Source of the DNA: Gnetum montanum
Lineage: Eukaryota > Streptophyta > Gnetopsida > Gnetales > Gnetaceae
Length of the DNA: 64,000 nucleotides
Direction: 5' to 3'
NCBI GenBank assembly: GCA_015680685.1
Contig: MNCI01034986.1
Span: 129,239-193,238 of the forward strand
The notes under the pieces are model-generated. The model saw nothing but the letters and a program-made list of their open reading frames with translations. It made no database searches and was not told the DNA's origin. The position numbers and the translations under genes are program-made. Positions 57,231-64,000 of this stretch are shown piece after piece. Position 1 is the first letter of the stretch. Each line of letters starts with the position of its first letter.

Positions 57231-59846
57231 GATCAGAGAATTTCTTGGGAAGGTGGCCTACCTTGGTCCAGTCAGTAATGGTATGTGTTACCATAACCAT
57301 ATGTGTTGAGCTCTGTTCTTAGTTTGAAGGAAGCTCCAAAGCCTTATTTTTTGGAGGAGCATTTTGAGGCTCATTCTCTTGTGGTTGTGAGAGCTTGTTT
57401 GGGATTTTGGTTCAAAGAATGGCCTTCTCTTTGTATGGTTGTTAGAACCAGTAGCAAGTTGAAGGTTCATAGCTCTTGTAGCATTGTATTGTTGCAATTG
57501 AGTGGTGAGTTCCCCTTGCATTGTTACAATAGGTGGTAACAATGCTATTGGTGTAAGAGTTGTGGATGGACTCGGAGGATGGTATGTATGTGTGTGTCTC
57601 CCTAAGGAGAAGGAGTCCTATAGTACTCCTAAGCTTGGTAGTGATGTTGTGAGGTTGGGTGACCAACAGAGTCACTTGGAGAGATTGGCTGCTGCACGTA
57701 GTAGCCATATGGATCCAGTTGTTGGTAAGGGTACTGTTGCCTTGGCAGTGGCATCCCCCATGACTATGGGTATTGCCACTACTGGTGTTGCTCCATAGGT
57801 TGTAGCGAAGTTCCACTTGGATAATATGTTAATGGTTAGTGGAACTGCCTCAGGTTACCTTTGGGATAAGGTAACCAATGAAGTGCTTGCCATTTGTTAA
57901 GTCATGGGTTAAGTGCATACACCCCAGACTCTTGCAGATGTGAGATGATTGGGCAACATCCCTTAGGATGGTCATACTAGAAAATCTCACATCCACCATC
58001 ATTGTCTATATTTGAATCCATAACCTCTAATTTACCCTTACCTTTGTTACGTGCATGGTCCAAATCCCTCTTCTTTTTCTTATCATGGTCGCTACTTCGC
58101 TCCTTAGACTCTTCTATGATTTTTAGAAAAATTTCAAATCTACTATCTAAGGAGTCCCACATTTGATCTACCTTAGGCAACACTTGTATTGTTAATTTCT
58201 AAAGTGGCAAGGTTTTCCTACTCACCACCTCTTCGAGTGGTGACTCATCCTCCTCCTCACAGAATCTCACTCCCCTCTTTTAGAGGGAAGGATCATGATT
58301 ATACTCTTCCATGATTTCTCTCTTACATAGCTCACCTTCTTCCTTAGCTACTTGCTCCAAAAATCTATGGATCTGATGGAACCTAAGCTTAGATAATCTC
58401 CCTTGGGCATATGTTCCAAGAGTTCTCCTAGTTTCATGCCTAAGTCCATCTACAAGATGGTGGAGTTGATCCTGTTGTGAGTAACCATGGCCCGAGCAAT
58501 GATGTAACAATGCATAATAACTACCCATGGCAACATCCAAGGTTTTATAATTTCCCTGCTTCCATCCTTGGATTTGCTTTCATAGGTTGAACACTCAGGA
58601 GTACGTTTGATACTTATCATTAAACAGTTCTAGCATCGTACTCCACCTTCTAATGGTTTCTGGTTCTAAGGACCAGTACTAGTTTTTTGCTTCTTTGATT
58701 AGTGTCCTTGGGAATAGCTTTAGTTTTTGCCACTCGTTCTCAATATTCTTCAAGGCACAAGCATCGTGGAATGCTTGTAAGTGGTTCTGAGGATCAGCGT
58801 TGTATCCCCCTTCAAATCGTGGGATATTGTTCATATCCAGTCTCTTGATCTTGCTATCTTTTTGGTGCCTTGTACGTATTCTAACGGCCTCTGTGATGTC
58901 TAACATGCTTTGGGTTACGCAGGGGTTTTTCATTGTCATCTCTTTCATGGCATCTATGATGTCTACGCGGTTCCCTACTTTCCCTTCTTTCATGCCTTGA
59001 TTCTCTAGAGTGCCCTTGGCCTCTTTCTTGACTCTCCCGTCAAGGTCTCTCATTATGTTTACCATTATCCTCACTGTTAGGGTCTTTATGACTGCATCCT
59101 GATGTTGAAGGAGAGAGTGAATGTTGAGATGAAGATGAAGAAGAAGGAAGACCATCATCATGATGATGTTTCCTACCTTCTCTTCTGTGGTCCTGGCTCT
59201 GATCGTGATGACGATCAGAATGCTCACCCTTATCATGTGTTTGTGTTCCCTCGTTGAACACTTGGTGTTCTTCGTGATCAAAACCAAGATTGTGAATCGT
59301 GGAGTGTAGGTTTTGATACACCACCTCCTAGACATCATTAGGAGGGGGAACATCATTTTGTGAAGAACCTATGAAAACAAGTTTACCACCCTCAATTTCA
59401 TTTAAGATGGATGAAGCATTATGGAGGCCTTTGCCCTTCAACAATGTGTAAGATCTCTCCTGCCTTAAGTCTCATTGACGTTGCACTTCTGTGGGATGGT
59501 ACTCCCTCATTTCATATTCGCATGAAATGTACTCAGCGTATAACTATGACATGTCAATTCATGCAAGAGCACAAAGGAGCATGTTGGGGACTGCTCGATC
59601 TAGAGGCAACACTATGTTACCTTCCAAATCTCTCCATCACAGCTGCTCATCTTGATGGAGGATAAAAGTAAAGTTAGATACATATTCATCATGATGAATA
59701 TATACTACCTTGAATTTCTGAGGCACTGGCGGATTTTGGTTATGTGTGTTGTGCTGCTGACTATCTCTAATGTTGTTCCTAGGTGGTGAAGTGCTTTTGT
59801 TTGAAGAAGAACACATTTTAGTTTTGTTCAGTGTGCTATTTACCAT
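57231..59846 (-). pseudogene. gag: Gag remnant of element B
   Basis: ATG 59846 opens MVNSTLNKTKMCSSSNKSTS and runs to about 59637, matching the stub in A. After stops, the region 59324-59040 is Asp/His/Ser-rich (KHHHDDGLPSSSSSS). The core is at 58850-58280: MNNIPRFEGGYNADPQNHLQ, AFHDACALKNIENEWQKLKL, ATG-containing LDVAMGSYYALLHHCSGHGY and HHLVDGLRHETRRTLGTYAQ. The tail (57816-57290) is Gln/His/Tyr-rich. Several frameshifts and stops are present. No CCHC knuckle is evident, as usual for Athila-type gag. Confidence 0.82.
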
Positions 59847-59961
59847 TATATTATTTTTATTATGATCAACCCTAAGGGTTTTTTTAAACTTCCCAACGAT
59901 GTGAATGATCTGTTATGTTCTACGTAGTGCACAAACAACTAAGTCCCCAACAATGGTGCCA
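59847..59961 (-). other. Leader and primer-binding site of element B
   Basis: 59944-59961 reads TCCCCAACAATGGTGCCA on the plus strand, 14 of 18 against the plant tRNA-Asp 3' end, all four changes transitions. The leader between it and gag matches that of element A (CACAAACAACTAAGTCC; CAACCCTAAGGGTT). Confidence 0.78.
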
Positions 59962-59962
59962 A

Positions 59963-60743
59963 TGATGAGTGGCAAGGTACCCCTACCCTCAACCATACAA
60001 ATACAAGCATGCACATGCGATCTAGTTGAACTCCAAGGACTAAGTGCTTATATGCCTTATGGAACACTTAAGGTTAATCAATCATTATCCTCCCAAACTT
60101 ACCTGTATTTTTCATGATTGTATGGTTAAGTAAGTTTGAGGTATGTGATTTTTATGTCTTTTCTCTTTTTAATGCCTATGATAAGAGGTGAAGGGTGAAG
60201 AGACTAAATAACTAACTTTAATTAAGTTCTAATTGTCCTAGCATTAGTATCCATTCCCACTTACCGAACACACCCTGAACCAGTGTAACACCACTGGGAT
60301 TACCAAATGCTATTCGTTATTGGGTTACCAAGTGTAGCACATGTGCTCGAAGCGGTCGTACTGAATGCACTTAACTAGGAGAGTTAAGAGTTGGGAGAGA
60401 CTAAGTGTCCAGGAAAGCATTTAAACATTTAACATTAATTAATTCCTATTGAGTTTAGTCCATGCACTGCAAGGTTTATTAGAAAGTTCATCTTTATTTC
60501 CGTACACAAATGTGTGCTCAGGTACCATTTGCTCGAATAAAGATCCGTTCACCTTGAGACTCCTATTGTGGGCACATGGAAATTATTCTATCTCTGGAAA
60601 GGTAAAACTACCAGATTTTCGCTAAGGGTCTAGATCTAGATGTATAAAAAAGGAAGAGCCACCTCTTATTTATAGAACTGGCGACAAGCTACGATATCGC
60701 GTACACAATATCGCAGGTGCCGACATGATATCACATCCCATCA
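59963..60743 (-). mobile_element. 5' LTR of element B
   Basis: 781 bp, TGATGAGTGG to CATCCCATCA on the plus strand. TATTTATA at 60667-60674; GATATC palindromes at about 60691, 60706 and 60725, more decayed than in J. CCTAT follows at 60744. Confidence 0.92.
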
Positions 60744-60940
60744 CCTATGTTCATATTTTTCAAAACTAGATGTTGAAGATAAAGAGGAAGATGGTAACTT
60801 GTGGGAATTACCATGGCTCTTACATCTCCTCCTATGGTTTCTTGACTCATCTCTTCTAGGTTTCAAGAAATTCCTAGGCCTTGAGGTCCTCCTTGTTCTA
60901 GAACTTATTCCACCACCTCTAGGATTATCTACAATAGTTA
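60744..60940 (-). pseudogene. gag: Gag remnant I, N-terminal part
   Basis: The minus-strand translation is Arg/Ser-rich (RGGGISSRTRRTSRPRNFLK, then HGNSHKLPSSSLSSTSS), like the basic and Ser-rich part of B gag. It starts with the right CCTAT copy of element B and joins 53693 across the insertion. Confidence 0.55.
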
Positions 60941-62251
60941 AACATACTCTTTAATAGTAAGGAATAGAATGGACATATGAGACTCATACTTGTAGTGGTT
61001 TACTCCAAGTATTTTCAATATAGATCCTATCATTACTCCTAGTAGTGTTCTCATTGTGTGATGGACAATGGTCCCTATGTGAAGAAGACATGTTTTTATC
61101 TGATAGTGTGTATGGCTTAAAATATTGATTTTTCTTAAAAGATAAGTCATTAATGTTTTATTGTGGGATTGTAAGCCTAACCCATAATCATGCATGTTAT
61201 AACTAACTAGTGTGATTATCATTAACAATGGAAGTGGCTACTATTACAACAATAATGGGTCACTCTACCATTCATACATTTTGCATAGCCTAAAAGACTA
61301 ATGCTTCATGCTTTCTTTCTATGGCTAGTTGGTTACTAATTTCACACATCCATCATTGAAACAAAAATAAAATCTCTATAGTTGGAAATTGAAGCTCCTT
61401 TTCTATTCTTTCTTGTTATAGTAGTTGTTTCCATTTATTTAACCACTACTTGTTTCTATTGGTACTCCTCTGCACCTTCTCGCTATAGTAGCCATTACTT
61501 ATTGTGCTACTACTACAACCTTACTATACCTTGTGTGGAAGTCCTAGTCATTTCTTTCCATCACTACTATTATAGCCATAGTTTCTAGAAACAAAAAATG
61601 GAGCACTATAATGGTAACTACTATGCGATGAAAAATGGGTGCAGGAAAAGTTATGATTAAGAAGTAGTTTATAGATTTAAGTAATGGTATATATAATGTT
61701 TGATATATTTATCTTTAAAATATATTGGAACTAAGAAATATTTGGATAGAAATGGTAGTAAAATTCATGTATATTAACATCTAATTTATTAGATCTTTTA
61801 ATTCTATTTATTTTCTAAATTTCATATTGTATGTAATTTTCATAAGGTTAGAAAACCTTTAAACTTAGTTGCAATAGTGAATACTAGAAGAAATAGTTGC
61901 AAAAATAAAAAATGCTACACATTGCAAATCCATAATGTTTATGGTGACTAGGGTTGTATCTACTTTATTTCTAATCTAATTTCCATAACTGTCGTCCTTT
62001 TATATCTATAGTTATCCATTACTTGTGCTCCAATGCACCTTCACTAATCCTACTAATTTGTAGATGTAGTATGTTAATCTTCACTGGTATTAAATCAAGT
62101 TATGATCATTTTCAATTTTTTTGCCTATATTGCATGACTATTATATCTAAGATGTATATTTCTTCTCCCCTAATCTCATGACCTCTTGATGCCTTAGGTG
62201 GCTACCAACTCTTTGAAAAAGATATGATAAAATACCCCTTTCTATTGAAGT
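60941..62251. other. Unassigned stretch between gag I and element J
   Basis: Expected to hold the upstream part of element I, but no LTR or primer-binding site is recognised. 61382-61588 is open on the plus strand with a hydrophobic start and Tyr-rich tail (CYYYNLTIPC), not assignable. The last five bases (62247-62251, GAAGT) are the likely left target-site copy of J. Confidence 0.35.
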
Positions 62252-63209
62252 TGATGAGTGGCGAGGTACCCCTACATTCAACCATACGCAATGAGTGTAG
62301 CACGCATGATTCGGTCGAACTCCGCAGACTAAATGCCTAGACACCACAAGGAACACTTGGGGCTAATTAATCATTTTCTTCCCAGACTTACTTGTTGTTG
62401 TCATGGTGTATGGTTAAGTAAGTTTGAGGTATATGATTTTTTTGGTCTTTTCTGGTTTATCTCCTATGCTAAACGGTGAAGGGTTGAGAGACTAAAACTA
62501 ACTCTAACTACAACGCTAAGTCCTAGCGTCAGCATCCATTCCCACTTGCCGTACACACCCTGAACTGTGCAACTTTGGCTACCAAACACTAATCGTTACT
62601 GGGATTACCACACGTAACGCACGTGCTCGAAGTGGTCGTACTGAGGCACCTAACTAATCTAAGTGTGACAAGCAACTGATTCCTTGACTAGCAGTACACA
62701 TCCGTAGATACTCATAATCAAGTCATACTTGTCCCACATTCTAGGAGATAATGGTGAGAGAATCTAATCGCGATGAGTAGCAGATTCCTTGGCTAGCTGT
62801 ACACATTCGTCAATGCTCGTAACCAAGTCATACTCATGCCACGTTACTAGGAAAGTAATAAATAACATTAAATAAACCTATCCATGCACTACAAGGTTTA
62901 TCCACAAAGCTCATCTTTATTGTTGTACACAACTTGCGTTTAGGTACAAAGCTGCTTGAATAAAGAACCGTTCACTTGGGGGACTCCTACTGCGGGCACA
63001 TGGAAAATATTCTATCTTTGGGGTGATCAATCTACCAAAGCTTCGCTACTTTATTCCTAGGATTAGAAATGAGGGGAGTGTCACCTATTATTTATAGATT
63101 TGGTAGCGGACTGCGATATCGCGTACGCGATATCGTAGGGGATGCGATATCGCGGTGGACGCGATATCACGTATGCGATATCATGGCCTATGCGAATCGC
63201 ATCTCATCA
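62252..63209 (-). mobile_element. 3' LTR of element J
   Basis: 958 bp, TGATGAGTGG to CATCTCATCA on the plus strand. The least decayed copy of the family: it keeps many CpGs, TATTTATA at 63089-63096, and five GCGATATC(G/A)(C/T) units between 63113 and 63184. The polypurine side follows, so the element extends beyond the window. Confidence 0.9.
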
Positions 63210-64000
63210 TACCCCCATGACTGAATAAAAACTCATCCTCAAGTTCCTTACAATAATATCAGGTAGGTATGGGATTATTGAGGGGAATGAAACTAATGGG
63301 ATGTCATGTGAACGGTTTATTATTACAAGACTTGACAAAACTAGTGTTCATGACAACAAGGGTGAACACCTTATTACAATGACATCAGGCCACCTTTGGT
63401 AGCTGAGAGAAAAGAGGAGAGAGAATATAAGAGAAGAAGAGAGAAGAGTCTTGCTGCTGCCAACGCCTAGATTGTGCCTTCCGTTGTCCATCCATAAGCA
63501 CATCATCAATTCTGCTCCTTGCATAGCTGCTTCAGCATTGCTCCATTCCAGGTGTTTGCTCTAGATCCATTCTGTTGTTGTATGATTTCCATCTGCACAC
63601 ACAACACAATCATATATTAGCAAGGGTAATTGAATTATCATGTAATTGATACCTTGCTTCGGTGTAAACTCATTGGCTAGGTTGTGGTATGGCTGATATG
63701 GATCTAGGAAGATGTAAATGATGACTACCAAAGGTGTAGGGGTTAGGAAGAGAAACGAAAAAATTCGGGGCTTAGGAGAAAAATCGAAAAAATAGGCTGC
63801 GTACCCCCATGACTAATCGCGAACATCTGGTAGCGTTAGAATGGAGAAAGAAAAGGAGTAAGAAAGATAGGTAAAAAGGGACAACTATGGCATCAATGAA
63901 ATGGATGTCAAGATTTAAATGAACAAAATAATAATTAACTGCAAAAATGTTAAGGAAAAGAAGTTAACTAATGTTCCAAATAGGAATGTCAGTGGGTCCT
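63210..64000 (-). mobile_element. 3' region of element J (continues past the window)
   Basis: Aligns with 29427-30250 (A) and 54486-55260 (B), including CCCCCATGACTGAATAAAAA at the LTR edge and the second CCCCCATGACTAA at 63804. No coding sequence is recognised before the window ends. Confidence 0.85.

Larger units (their letters stand above)
53694..60743 (-). mobile_element. Element B: TGATGAG-family retrotransposon with gag and protease only
   Basis: A 7.05-kb unit with CCTAT duplications, 5' LTR (60743-59963), primer-binding site, gag, protease, a pre-RT segment, a 1.9-kb 3' region, polypurine tract and 3' LTR (54485-53694). Reverse transcriptase, RNase H and integrase are missing between 56431 and 56425, where coding passes straight to the 3' region. 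It sits inside gag I, a relative. Confidence 0.92.

Noticed and set aside
57502-57798. Plus-strand open frame of 98 residues
   Set aside because: It overlaps the Gln/His/Tyr-rich tail of B gag on the minus strand and has no recognisable domain.
58679-59356. 225-residue minus-strand open frame as an intact gene
   Set aside because: It is the longest open frame in the window, but only its end reads as gag; the first part is a shifted frame of the His/Asp/Ser-rich gag region of element B.
1-64000. CRISPR arrays, bacterial operons, tRNA or rRNA genes
   Set aside because: Tandem repeats here are LTR-internal without CRISPR spacing, no operon-like gene runs exist, and no cloverleaf or rRNA sequence was noticed. 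A tRNA scan was not possible.

Overview
This is intergenic DNA from a large plant nuclear genome, built almost entirely of old, nested LTR retrotransposons. I found no intact host gene, tRNA, rRNA or CRISPR array. Plant origin is shown by Ty3/gypsy (Athila/Tat-type) and Ty1/copia (Sirevirus-like) protein remnants, by primer-binding sites resembling plant tRNA-Asp and tRNA-iMet, and by a TTTAGGG telomere-like tract. The heavy decay (C-to-T and G-to-A changes, few CpGs, no intact ORF) and deep nesting suggest a slow-turnover genome such as a gymnosperm. That is inference; the species cannot be read from the window.

Layout. 1-258: end of an LTR from an Athila-type family that recurs through the window, called the TGATGAG family here after its LTR ends. 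820-10351: Tat-like material, comprising an LTR and integrase on the minus strand (G, 820-4085) joined head-to-head to an inverted LTR of the same family followed by gag and protease on the plus strand (H, 4090-9640). 10357-15523: element E, a gag-only TGATGAG-family element with target-site duplication (TSD) ATGCA. 17580-20340: another Tat-like LTR containing a palindrome-rich array, plus its 3' noncoding region. 20351-22450: an unrecognised decayed coding region. 22687-35022: element C, a Sirevirus-like gag-only copia element on the minus strand; element A (28538-34629, TSD GACAT) sits inside its 5' LTR. 35583-44415: further TGATGAG-family remnants (K and L) and an unrecognised decayed coding region (36430-39110). 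44416-51412: element D, copia gag on the plus strand, interrupted by an inverted solo LTR, followed by a region resembling the 'putative plant transposon protein' family. 52980-60940: an old gag (I) split by element B (53694-60743, TSD CCTAT). 62252-64000: element J, running off the window.

Three elements have both ends and exact 5-bp TSDs: A, B and E. None is autonomous. A keeps reverse transcriptase and RNase H but lacks most of gag, protease and integrase. B keeps gag and protease but lacks reverse transcriptase, RNase H and integrase. E keeps gag only. C likewise has LTRs, primer-binding site, gag and polypurine tract but no pol.

The most interesting signals are in noncoding DNA. The copia LTRs carry about nine copies of an octamer seen as AGACGTCT, AGATGTCT or AGACATCT; comparing the two LTRs of C site by site shows these are CpG-decay products of one palindrome, AGACGTCT. 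A Tat-like LTR carries about seven units with 11-bp palindromic arms. In the TGATGAG family the stretch upstream of a conserved TATAAATA box is occupied by a different tandem repeat in each subfamily.
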